A program made the position numbers and the translations under genes. The notes below the pieces were generated by a model. It made no database searches. It saw only the letters and a list, made by a program, of their open reading frames with translations, and was not told the DNA's origin. DNA of 64,000 bases, from NCBI RefSeq assembly GCF_030165005.1, contig NZ_JASNNW010000024.1:33015-97014 (forward strand), in the 5' to 3' direction. Shown one piece after another: positions 57,131 to 64,000 of the stretch (position 1 is its first letter; the number at the start of each line of letters is the position of its first letter). The stretch is from Blastococcus capsensis (lineage in GTDB: Bacteria; Actinomycetota; Actinomycetes; Mycobacteriales; Geodermatophilaceae).

Positions 57131-57904
57131 ATGGCCCCCTCGCCCGATCCTGTCCCTGGCCTGCCGGAGCAGGTCCCGGATGCCGTCCTCGCCACTCTTC
57201 GCGAGGTCAGCACCGCGACGCTGACGACGCAGTTGATGGCCCGCGGCCTGCGGAACACGTTCCTCGGCGGCCCGCGGCCGTTGCGGCCGGGCCGACCCCG
57301 GATGGTGGGCCCGGCGTTCACCCTGAGGTGCATCCCGGCGCGCGAGGACCTCGACGTGCTGGCGGTCTTCCAGGACTACGACCACCCTCAGCGCCTGGCC
57401 GTGGAGTCCGTCCCCAGCGGCGCGGTCCTGGTGATCGACTCCCGCGGGCAGACGCGCGCGGCCTCGTTGGGGGAGATCCTGGCCACCCGCCTGTTCCGCC
57501 GCGGGGTCGCGGGTGTGGTGACGGACGGCTCGGTACGGGACGCGGCGGGGATCGCCGCGGTCGACATGCCCACCTTCGCCGCCGGCGCGTCCCCGACGAC
57601 GAACCTGGTCCAGCACCACGCCGTCGACCTGCAGGTCCCCATCGGCTGCGGCGAGGTCGCGATCTACCCCGGCGACATCATGGTCGGCGACGACGACGGT
57701 GTGGTGTGCCTGCCGCGTCACCTCGCGGCCGAGGTGGCCGCCGCCGCGGCCGAGCAGGAACGCCTGGAGGAGTTCGTCCTGTCCCGGGTCGACGCGGGTG
57801 CGCCCCTGCGGGGCACCTACCCGCCGGACGAGAGCACCCGGGCGGACTACCGGCAGTGGGTGGCCGACCGGCCGACCCCGGGTGGGGAGGGCGCACGTCC
57901 CTGA
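57131..57904 (+). CDS. RraA-like aldolase/decarboxylase family protein
   Basis: Protein of 257 aa of the RraA/HMG aldolase fold. Active-site Arg-Asp is in VVTDGSVRDAAGI (about residues 140-152), followed by VPIGCGEVAIYPGDIMVGDDDGVVCLP. Catabolic members cleave 4-hydroxy-4-methyl-2-oxoglutarate or decarboxylate oxaloacetate; the RNase E-regulating role is unlikely here. The extra C-terminus (LRGTYPPDEST) is common in copies within sugar-acid clusters. ATG with GGGAGG 8 nt upstream; longer starts overlap the operator. Confidence 0.85.
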   Translation: MAPSPDPVPGLPEQVPDAVLATLREVSTATLTTQLMARGLRNTFLGGPRPLRPGRPRMVGPAFTLRCIPAREDLDVLAVFQDYDHPQRLAVESVPSGAVLVIDSRGQTRAASLGEILATRLFRRGVAGVVTDGSVRDAAGIAAVDMPTFAAGASPTTNLVQHHAVDLQVPIGCGEVAIYPGDIMVGDDDGVVCLPRHLAAEVAAAAAEQERLEEFVLSRVDAGAPLRGTYPPDESTRADYRQWVADRPTPGGEGARP

Positions 57905-57911
57905 CCACTGA

Positions 57912-57935
57912 CCGGGTGGGCCGCCATCCACCCGG
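57912..57935 (+). terminator. Hairpin between rraA and the Ldh2-family gene
   Basis: Perfect 8-bp stem CCGGGTGG/CCACCCGG with an 8-nt loop, 8 nt after the rraA stop. Could lower read-through to the next genes. Confidence 0.6.
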
Positions 57936-57999
57936 CGACAGGCGCATCCGGCAGGGAGCCGCCGCTCGCTGCCGTACGGACGAGGACGAGGAGATCTCG

Positions 58000-59076
58000 A
58001 TGAGCGTGCCGGCCGAACGGGTCCGGAAGCAGATCCTGAGCGTGCTGGACGCGTGGGGGATGGACGGCGAGCTCGCCAGTACGACGGCTGACGTCATGGT
58101 GGACACGGACCTGGCGGGCATCGACTCGCACGGGCTGTCGATGCTCATGTACTACGAGGGCATCCGGGACAGGGGCGAGCTCAGGCTCGACGTCCGCCCG
58201 GTCGTCGTGCGGGAGCACGGGGCGACGGCTCTCATCGACGCGCGAGGTGGGCTCGGGCATCCCGCCGGCGTCATGGGCATGCAGCTGGCGGCGGACAAGG
58301 CTGCCGCTGCGGGGGTCGGCGTGGTGACGGTCTTCAACTCGCACCACTTCGGCGCCACCGGTTACTACGCCTCCCTGGCCGCGGAGCGCGGGCTGGTCGG
58401 GCTGGTGACCACCTCGGGCCGGACCGTGGCGGTGCTGCCCACCCGGGGCGCGGTCCCCCGGCTGTCCACCAACCCCATCGCCTTCGCGGCGCCGGCCGGC
58501 CGGAACCGTCCGTTCGTGCTCGACATGTCGACCAGCACGGTGGCTGCCAACAAGGTGAAGGTCTACGACTTCCACGGCAAGCCGCTCCCGGAGGGCTGGG
58601 TGCTCGACGAGGCCGGGACGCCGGTCCGGGATGCGGCGGCAGCCATGCAGTACATCTTCGACCGCCCGGACGGCGGGCTGACCGCACTGGGTGGCACCCC
58701 GGAGATGTCCAGCCACAAGGGCTACGGGTTGAGCGTCATGGTGCAGATCCTGTCGGCCACCCTGTCCGGCGGTGCCTTCGCGCCCATCCGTGAGGAACGG
58801 CCGGGCGATCCGGACAACATCGGCCACTTCTTCCTGGCGATCGATCCGAAGGCCTTCCGTGCGCCCGGTGAGTTCGAGGCGGACCTGGATGCCGCCATCG
58901 ACGTGCTGCACGCGACTCCTCCGGTGGACCCGGAGCTGCCCGTGCTGGTGCCCGGTGACCCCGAGGCGGCGTCGCGGGAGCAACGGGCACGCGACGGCAT
59001 CCCGGTGCCGCAGACGCTGAAGGACAAGATCCGGGCCGTCTGCGAGCGCTCGGGAGCCGAGTACCTGCTCGACTGA
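58000..59076 (+). CDS. Ldh2-family (malate/L-lactate/sulfolactate) dehydrogenase
   Basis: NAD(P)-dependent oxidoreductase of 358 aa with the LDH2/MDH2 fold. The motif LAGIDSHGLSMLMYY (catalytic His near residue 48), VFNSHHFGATGYYASLA, LSTNPIAFAAP and SSHKGYGLSVMVQIL are family signatures. Members oxidise malate, lactate, ureidoglycolate, 2,3-diketogulonate or (R)-sulfolactate. ATG at 58000 follows GAGGAGATCTC, a good ribosome binding site. Substrate is not determined. Confidence 0.88.
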   Translation: MSVPAERVRKQILSVLDAWGMDGELASTTADVMVDTDLAGIDSHGLSMLMYYEGIRDRGELRLDVRPVVVREHGATALIDARGGLGHPAGVMGMQLAADKAAAAGVGVVTVFNSHHFGATGYYASLAAERGLVGLVTTSGRTVAVLPTRGAVPRLSTNPIAFAAPAGRNRPFVLDMSTSTVAANKVKVYDFHGKPLPEGWVLDEAGTPVRDAAAAMQYIFDRPDGGLTALGGTPEMSSHKGYGLSVMVQILSATLSGGAFAPIREERPGDPDNIGHFFLAIDPKAFRAPGEFEADLDAAIDVLHATPPVDPELPVLVPGDPEAASREQRARDGIPVPQTLKDKIRAVCERSGAEYLLD

Positions 59077-59135
59077 GAAAGCGGACGTCGAGCCCGGCCG
59101 ACGGCGGGACGACACGACACGGAAACGAGAATGCT

Positions 59136-60671
59136 GTGACGACGAACGTGCACATGCCCTCTGGGTCGGTCTCCGGCCGCTCCCATCCGGGGCTCCTGGT
59201 CCTGAGCCTCGCCGACAACGTCGCGGTGGCGATCGGCGACGTCGACTCGCCGACCGGCCCGGTGCCACGGGGACACAAGGTGGCGACCCGGGCCGTCCGC
59301 GGCGGTGAGCCGGTCCTCAAGTACGGCCAGGTCATCGGGTTCGCCTCCGCCGACATCGCCCCCGGCGACCACGTCCACTCGCACAACCTCCGCTTCGGTC
59401 GCTTCTCCCGCGAGGGCGGCATCGGCGAGGGCGTCGTGGTGCCCGAGCCCCTCCCCGTGGCGGAGCAGGCGACGTTCGAGGGGTACGTGCGTTCCGACGG
59501 CCGGGTCGGGACCCGCAACTACCTCGGGATCCTGACCTCGGTGAACTGCTCGGCGACCGCGGCGCGGCGGATCGCCGAACGTTTCCGGTACTCCGACCTC
59601 CTGGAGCAGTTCCCGCACGTCGACGGCGTCGTCCCGCTGGCGCACGGCACCGGTTGCGGGATCGGCGATCCCGAGACGCTCGCCGTGCTGCGCCGCACCA
59701 TGGCCGGGTACCTGATGCACCCGAACTTCGGTGGCTTCCTCGTGCTCGGGCTGGGGTGCGAGCACAACCAGATCGCGGAGCTGACGAGGGATGTCCCCGT
59801 GCGCCCCGACCTGCCGATCGTCGCGGCGACGATCCAGGAGCTCGGCGGCACCAGGCGGACCGTCGAGGCGGGGGTGTCGACGCTGACCAGCATGCTGCCG
59901 GAGGTCGACAAGGCCCGCCGATCCACGGTGCCGGCGAGCGAGCTCATCCTGGGCACGAACTGTGGCGGTTCCGACGCCTACTCCGGGATCACCGCGAACC
60001 CCGCCGTCGGCTCCGCGGTGGACCTGCTGGTCCGCAACGGCGGGACCGGAGTCGTGGCAGAGACGCCGGAGGTGTACGGCGCCGAACACCTGCTCACCCG
60101 CCGGGCGGTGGCTCCCGCCGTCGCGGAGAAGCTGCTCGCACGCATCGGCTGGTGGGAGCAGTACCTGGAGAAGTCCGGAGGGACGTTGGACAACAACCCG
60201 ACGCCGGGGAACAAGGCGGGCGGGCTGACCACGATCCTCGAGAAGTCCCTCGGCACGATCTCCAAGGGCGGCACCACGCCGCTGGCCGACGTCGTCGACT
60301 ACGCCGAGCAGGTCACCAGCAAGGGCTTCGTCTTCATGGACACGCCTGGGTACGACCCGGTCTCGGTGACCGGGATCGTGGCCGGTGGTGCCCAGGTCAT
60401 GGTGTTCACGACCGGCCGCGGCTCCGCCTTCGGGTGCAAGCCGGTGCCGAGCATCAAGGTCGCCACCAACAGCGAGCTCTACCTGCGCATGACCGACGAC
60501 ATGGACGTCAACGCGGGGGCCATCGTCGATGGCGACCGTTCCCTCGACGAGGTGGGCCGGGAGATCTTCGACCTGGTCCTGCAGACCGCATCCGGCAGGG
60601 CCACCAAGAGCGAGGACCTCGGCTACGGGGACGAGGAGTTCGTCCCCTGGCGGGTCGGCGCGGTCATCTGA
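59136..60671 (+). CDS. UxaA/GarD-family dehydratase (SAF plus UxaA domains fused)
   Basis: Iron-dependent hydro-lyase family protein of 511 aa. The N-terminal SAF domain (about 10-95) has GHKVATRAVRGGEPVLKYG and HVHSHNL. The UxaA domain follows: FEGYVRSDGRVGTRNYLG, VNC, GTGCGIGD, LGLGCEHNQ, TNCGGSDAYSGITANPAVG, NNPTPGNKAGGL and FTTGRGSAFG, with Cys residues typical of the metal centre. The family contains altronate (UxaA) and galactarate (GarD) dehydratase and (R)-sulfolactate sulfo-lyase (SuyAB). With the other genes, an aldarate or aldonate dehydratase is most likely. Confidence 0.9.
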   Translation: MTTNVHMPSGSVSGRSHPGLLVLSLADNVAVAIGDVDSPTGPVPRGHKVATRAVRGGEPVLKYGQVIGFASADIAPGDHVHSHNLRFGRFSREGGIGEGVVVPEPLPVAEQATFEGYVRSDGRVGTRNYLGILTSVNCSATAARRIAERFRYSDLLEQFPHVDGVVPLAHGTGCGIGDPETLAVLRRTMAGYLMHPNFGGFLVLGLGCEHNQIAELTRDVPVRPDLPIVAATIQELGGTRRTVEAGVSTLTSMLPEVDKARRSTVPASELILGTNCGGSDAYSGITANPAVGSAVDLLVRNGGTGVVAETPEVYGAEHLLTRRAVAPAVAEKLLARIGWWEQYLEKSGGTLDNNPTPGNKAGGLTTILEKSLGTISKGGTTPLADVVDYAEQVTSKGFVFMDTPGYDPVSVTGIVAGGAQVMVFTTGRGSAFGCKPVPSIKVATNSELYLRMTDDMDVNAGAIVDGDRSLDEVGREIFDLVLQTASGRATKSEDLGYGDEEFVPWRVGAVI

Positions 60672-60717
60672 GCCGACCGGGCGACCGCTCGCACCCCGAC
60701 GAGAGATGGGAAAGTCC

Positions 60718-62340
60718 ATGGGCAGCACCGTTGCCGAAGCCGTCGTCCGCCTCCTGGTCCGCAGCCGTGTCCGACGGGCCTACACCGTCCCGGGCGAGTC
60801 GTTCCTGGGGCTGCTCGACGCGCTGGAGGCCGAGCCGTCCACCACCCTCGTCTCCACGCGGCACGAGGGGGGTGCGTCCTTCATGGCCGAGGCCGACGCC
60901 AAGTTCTGCGGCGTGCCGGCGGTGGTGCTCGGCAGCCGCGGGCCCGGTGCGGCGAACCTGTCCATCGGTGTGCACACGGCCTTCCAGGACGAGACGCCGA
61001 TGCTGGTCCTGCTCGGTCAGGTCGAGTCGGAAGACCTCGGCAGGGAGAGCTTCCAGGAAGTCGATCTGGCCGCCTTCTTCGCACCGCTGGCCACGTGGTC
61101 GCGGGAGGCGGCCACGGCGGCCGAGGTCCCGGCACTGGTCGCCGAGGCGCTCGGGGCGGCGACCACGGGCCGGCGGGGGCCGGCCGTGCTCTCTGTACCG
61201 GGCGACTTCTGGGCGCAGCCCTACGACGGCGAGCTACCCCCGGTGGACACGTCTCCCGGCCAGGACGACGCGGCAGCCGCCGCGCGGGCGATCGCGGAGG
61301 CGCTGGACGGCGCCTCCGCGCCGGTCGTCATCGCGGGAGGCGGCGCCCGCCCGGCGCGTGCGGAGCTCGTGGCCACCGCGGAGCGGCTGGGCCTGGCCGT
61401 CTACACGGCGTTCCGCCGGCAGGACGCCTTCCCCGAGGACCACCCGCAGTACGCCGGCCACCTCGGGATGGGGCTGGCCCCGGACCTCCTGGGCGCGCTG
61501 GAGAAGGCCGACGTCGTCCTCGTCCTGGGCACCCGGCTCGACGAGACCACGACGCAGAGCTACCGGTTCCCGCTCCCCGGGCAGCGGTTGATCATGGCCG
61601 GTAACGGGGTGCAGGCCCCCGACCGGGACGGCCCGACGGAGGCCTTCGACGTCGACGTCCGCTCGCTGCTCCAGCACCTGGCGGACCTGGCGAGCCCGCG
61701 CACGAGGGACTGGTCGGACGCGCGGGCCGCCGTCGACCGGTTCAGCACGCCGGGCGACCGGCCGGCGTCGGACCGGATCCACCCGACCGACGTCGTCACC
61801 ACGCTGCGGCGTCTGGTGCCCGCCGGCACGGTGGTGACCAACGACGCGGGTAACTTCGCCGGCTTCGTGCACCGCTACTGGCGTTTCACCGATCCGGGCA
61901 CCCAGCTGGCTCCCGCCAACGGTGCGATGGGGTACGCCGTGCCCGCCGCCGTCGCGGCGAAGATGGCCGCGCTGGACACCACCGTGATCGCCACGGTGGG
62001 AGATGGCGGCGTGCTCATGACCGGCCAGGAGGTGGAGACCGCGGTCCGGCACGGTGCGGGCATCGTCGTAATCGTGTTCCAGAACGGCCTGTACGGGACG
62101 ATCGCGATGCACCAGGCGAAGGTGCACGGGCGGCTGGCCGGGGTGGCCATCGGTCCGCTCGACCTGGCCGGGTGGGCGCGCGGGCTCGGTGCCGAAGGGC
62201 TGACCATCGACCGGCCGGAGGAGCTGGAGCCGACCCTGGCCCGCGCGCTCGCCTGCGGCCGCCCGTGCGTGGTGGACGTGCGCACCGATCCGGATGTCAT
62301 CACCGCCGATTCCCGGTTGGCCGCGCTGCTCGCCCGGTGA
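60718..62340 (+). CDS. ThDP-dependent enzyme (acetolactate synthase/decarboxylase superfamily)
   Basis: Three-domain thiamine diphosphate enzyme of 540 aa. The N-terminal domain keeps the catalytic Glu in STRHEGGASFMAEAD, so it is not a glyoxylate carboligase (which has Val there). The central domain resembles an FAD/ADP-binding fold, and the C-terminal ThDP motif runs from VGDGGVLMTGQEVETA to FQNGLYGT. It would decarboxylate or ligate a 2-oxoacid made in the island. ATG at 60718; ATG at 60706 is in frame too. The exact reaction is unknown. Confidence 0.85.
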   Translation: MGSTVAEAVVRLLVRSRVRRAYTVPGESFLGLLDALEAEPSTTLVSTRHEGGASFMAEADAKFCGVPAVVLGSRGPGAANLSIGVHTAFQDETPMLVLLGQVESEDLGRESFQEVDLAAFFAPLATWSREAATAAEVPALVAEALGAATTGRRGPAVLSVPGDFWAQPYDGELPPVDTSPGQDDAAAAARAIAEALDGASAPVVIAGGGARPARAELVATAERLGLAVYTAFRRQDAFPEDHPQYAGHLGMGLAPDLLGALEKADVVLVLGTRLDETTTQSYRFPLPGQRLIMAGNGVQAPDRDGPTEAFDVDVRSLLQHLADLASPRTRDWSDARAAVDRFSTPGDRPASDRIHPTDVVTTLRRLVPAGTVVTNDAGNFAGFVHRYWRFTDPGTQLAPANGAMGYAVPAAVAAKMAALDTTVIATVGDGGVLMTGQEVETAVRHGAGIVVIVFQNGLYGTIAMHQAKVHGRLAGVAIGPLDLAGWARGLGAEGLTIDRPEELEPTLARALACGRPCVVDVRTDPDVITADSRLAALLAR

Positions 62341-62345
62341 CCGGT

Positions 62346-62360
62346 CGGGGGACGCCCCCG
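62346..62360 (+). terminator. Terminator hairpin at the end of the catabolic island
   Basis: CGGGGG/CCCCCG 6-bp stem with a 3-nt loop (ACG), 5 nt after the ThDP enzyme stop. Confidence 0.6.
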
Positions 62361-62391
62361 GGGACCGCGGACGGGGGACCGGGCCGGCGCC

Positions 62392-62781
62392 GTGCGGGAG
62401 AAGGCATGGTCCGGGTGGGGATGGACCGGCCTGTTCCACTTCGCCGTCATCCGCGACGACCGGTCCGCGGCCGCCTCCGTCACCGGCTTCGTACAGACCG
62501 GGCTGTCACTGGGGGCCGGCGCCGGGCCGCTCCTGTTCGGCGTCATCGCGCAGGCGTTCTCCTACACCGCAGCCTGGCTGACGACGGCGGGCCTGTGCCT
62601 GGTCGCCGCGGTGATCATGCGGATCGGGCGGCGGATCGTCCGGTCGTCCCGCGGGCTGCCCGTGTCGGGGCTGCGGCGGCATCCCTCGCCGGAGGCCCCG
62701 ATCCCGCAGCTGCAGACCCCGACGCGGCTCGCCCTGCCGCTGGCCGGGCCCGCCGGCGCCTGCCGGTCCGGCAGGGCCTGA
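62392..62781 (+). pseudogene. C-terminal remnant of an MFS transporter
   Basis: The open frame reads like the last three helices of a major facilitator permease: GWTGLFHFAVIRD, AAASVTGFVQTGLSLGAGAGPLLFG, then TAAWLTTAGLCLVAAVIM and a basic tail. The roughly 300 residues that should precede it are missing; the ThDP gene ends 51 nt upstream. There is no ribosome binding site. Probably a deletion scar left when the island was inserted or rearranged. Confidence 0.7.
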
Positions 62782-62814
62782 AAGCCGGCCGGACCGTCGC
62801 ACCACAGGCGGGCG

Positions 62815-62830
62815 GCGCGGGGCACCGCGC
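62815..62830 (-). terminator. Hairpin after the hydroxyglutarate oxidase gene
   Basis: GCGCGG/CCGCGC 6-bp stem with a GGCA loop directly downstream of the minus-strand gene's stop codon. Confidence 0.55.
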
Positions 62831-62833
62831 CCG

Positions 62834-64000
62834 TCACCCCGGACGGCGGCCGAGGAGGTCGTCGACGATGTGCTCGGCGATGGCCAGGGAGCTGGTCGCG
62901 GCGGGGGAGGGGGCGTTGCGGACGGCGACGACGGCGCCGGTGCGGGTGATGCGGAAGTCGTCGACGAGGCTGCCGTCGGATTCCAGCGCCTGGGCGCGGA
63001 TGCCTGCGGTGGCGGGGACCAGGTCGGCGGCGGTGAGTTCGGGGACGTAGCGCTGGGCGGCGGCGGTGAAGGTGCGCTTGCTGAGCGACCCGCGCATCTC
63101 GGCGATACCGGTCTTCCAGTGCTGGGCGGCGAACTTGCGGAACCCGGCGTAGCGGACGATCTCGGCCAGCTCCCGGGGGCTGACGTCGCGCCGGCGGTAG
63201 CCCTCCCGGGCCATGGCGAGCACGGCGTTGGGGCCGACGAGCACCTCGCCGTCGAACCGGGGGGTGAGGTGGACGCCGAGGAACGGGTAGCGCGGGTCGG
63301 GTACCGGGTAGACGAGGCCGTTGACCAGGGAGCGTTTCTCGGGGACCAGGGCGAAGTACTCGCCGCGGAAGGGCACGATGCGGGGGGCGGAACCGTCGCC
63401 GGCGAGTTCGGCGAGCCGGTCGACCTGCAGGCCGGCGCAGAGCACGACCTGGTCGACGGCGAGCTCCTCGCCGTTGGCTCCCTGCACGACGACCTCCTCG
63501 GCCGGCCCGCCGGTGGTGTGCCGCAGTCCGGTGACGGCGAAGCCGGTGCGGACCGAGGCCCCAGATGCCTGCGCGTCGGCGGCCAGCTGCCGGGTGATCC
63601 CGGCGTAGTCGACGATCGCGGTGGTGGGGGAGTGCAGGCCGGCGACGCCGGTGACGTGCGGCTCGAGCTCGGCCAGCTGGGCGCGGTCGATGATCCGGAT
63701 GCCGGGGACCCCGTTGGCGCGGGCCCGCTCGGCGATGGCGTCCAGCCGGGACTGCTCGGCGGCGTCGAGGGCGACCAGCACCTTGCCGATCTCGGAGTAG
63801 CCCAGGCCCTTCTCGGCGCAGAACTCCTTCAGCAGGCCGACCCCGCGGCGGCAGAGCAGGGCCTTGAGCGAACCCGGCTCGTAGTACAGGCCGGCGTGCA
63901 CCACGCCGCTGTTGCGGCCGGTCTGGTGGGCGGCGAGCCGGTCCTCCTTCTCCAGCAGGGTGACCTGGGCATCGGGCCGGAGCTGGAGCAGCCGGCGCGC
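62834..64000 (-). CDS. lhgO: L-2-hydroxyglutarate oxidase (partial, start outside window)
   Basis: FAD-dependent oxidase of the DAO fold, 388 codons visible and open to the window edge. Family marks are KEDRLAAHQTGRNSGVVHAG followed by LYYEPGSLKALLCRRG, then DYAGITRQLA, the FRGEYFALVPEK segment, YPVPDPRYPFLGVHLTPRFDG and the FAD-binding end. LhgO turns L-2-hydroxyglutarate into 2-oxoglutarate, passing electrons to the membrane chain. The N-terminal FAD dinucleotide loop lies beyond the window. Confidence 0.92.
   Translation of the reverse strand, partial: ARRLLQLRPDAQVTLLEKEDRLAAHQTGRNSGVVHAGLYYEPGSLKALLCRRGVGLLKEFCAEKGLGYSEIGKVLVALDAAEQSRLDAIAERARANGVPGIRIIDRAQLAELEPHVTGVAGLHSPTTAIVDYAGITRQLAADAQASGASVRTGFAVTGLRHTTGGPAEEVVVQGANGEELAVDQVVLCAGLQVDRLAELAGDGSAPRIVPFRGEYFALVPEKRSLVNGLVYPVPDPRYPFLGVHLTPRFDGEVLVGPNAVLAMAREGYRRRDVSPRELAEIVRYAGFRKFAAQHWKTGIAEMRGSLSKRTFTAAAQRYVPELTAADLVPATAGIRAQALESDGSLVDDFRITRTGAVVAVRNAPSPAATSSLAIAEHIVDDLLGRRPG

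Noticed and set aside
60718..62340. Glyoxylate carboligase (Gcl) as identity of the ThDP enzyme
   Set aside because: The gene neighbourhood suggests it, but the Gcl-specific replacement of the catalytic Glu is not seen; the Glu is present in STRHEGG.

Overview
The window is a chromosomal segment of a high-GC actinobacterium. Starts are mostly GTG/ATG, genes overlap by ATGA/GTGA, and the block thrS - HIT - PI-phosphate synthase - patA - pimA - lemA - pdxS/pdxT - yebC - ruvCAB - yajC - secDF - apt - rel is the order known from PIM-making Actinobacteria. Gene content and style fit the Geodermatophilaceae (Blastococcus/Geodermatophilus/Modestobacter); that family placement is inference, no database was searched.

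Layout. 0-2 kb: an ECF sigma factor, its membrane anti-sigma factor and a PGPGW membrane protein, all overlapping. Then tRNA-Val(CAC) with a strong terminator. 2.2-4.4 kb (minus): a Tat multicopper oxidase overlapping a cupredoxin-like lipoprotein. 4.6-6.8 kb: HNH protein, MOSC protein, CapA-like lipoprotein. 6.8-25.8 kb: the conserved housekeeping block above. 26-43.9 kb: a secreted peptidyl-prolyl isomerase, a metallo-hydrolase, hisS, two aldo-keto reductases, aspS, a class V aminotransferase, a DUF559 protein, rarA, a DUF948 pair, then alaS - ruvX - mltG - aroE - prepilin peptidase as one tightly packed unit.

44.5-62.3 kb is an accessory catabolic island. It holds a talarate/galactarate dehydratase of the enolase superfamily, an ATP-grasp protein, a D-2-hydroxyacid dehydrogenase, a three-gene tripartite tricarboxylate-type (TTT) transporter, an MmsA-like aldehyde dehydrogenase, an HpcH/GarL-type aldolase, a hydroxypyruvate-isomerase-like protein, a GarR-type tartronate semialdehyde reductase, a GntR/FCD regulator, an RraA-like protein, an Ldh2-family dehydrogenase, a UxaA/GarD-family dehydratase and a ThDP enzyme. 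The simplest reading is uptake of an aldarate (galactarate, glucarate or talarate), dehydration to 5-keto-4-deoxyglucarate, cleavage to pyruvate plus tartronate semialdehyde, and reduction to glycerate. Four copies of the palindrome core GGTATACC sit in front of the hydroxyacid dehydrogenase, the aldolase/isomerase divergent region, gntR and rraA, so the GntR protein probably controls the island. The window ends with an MFS transporter remnant and a partial L-2-hydroxyglutarate oxidase gene.

Between genes there are two small dispersed repeat families: three 63-bp elements with 13-nt terminal inverted repeats (31.9-34.2 kb), and four copies of a roughly 50-64-bp GAGCATCGCAG repeat. Two of the latter end exactly at start codons and supply the ribosome binding site. 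Several genes have a TANNNT box 6-8 nt before the start codon, the signature of leaderless transcripts; in three places the TAG stop of the upstream gene forms the first half of the box.
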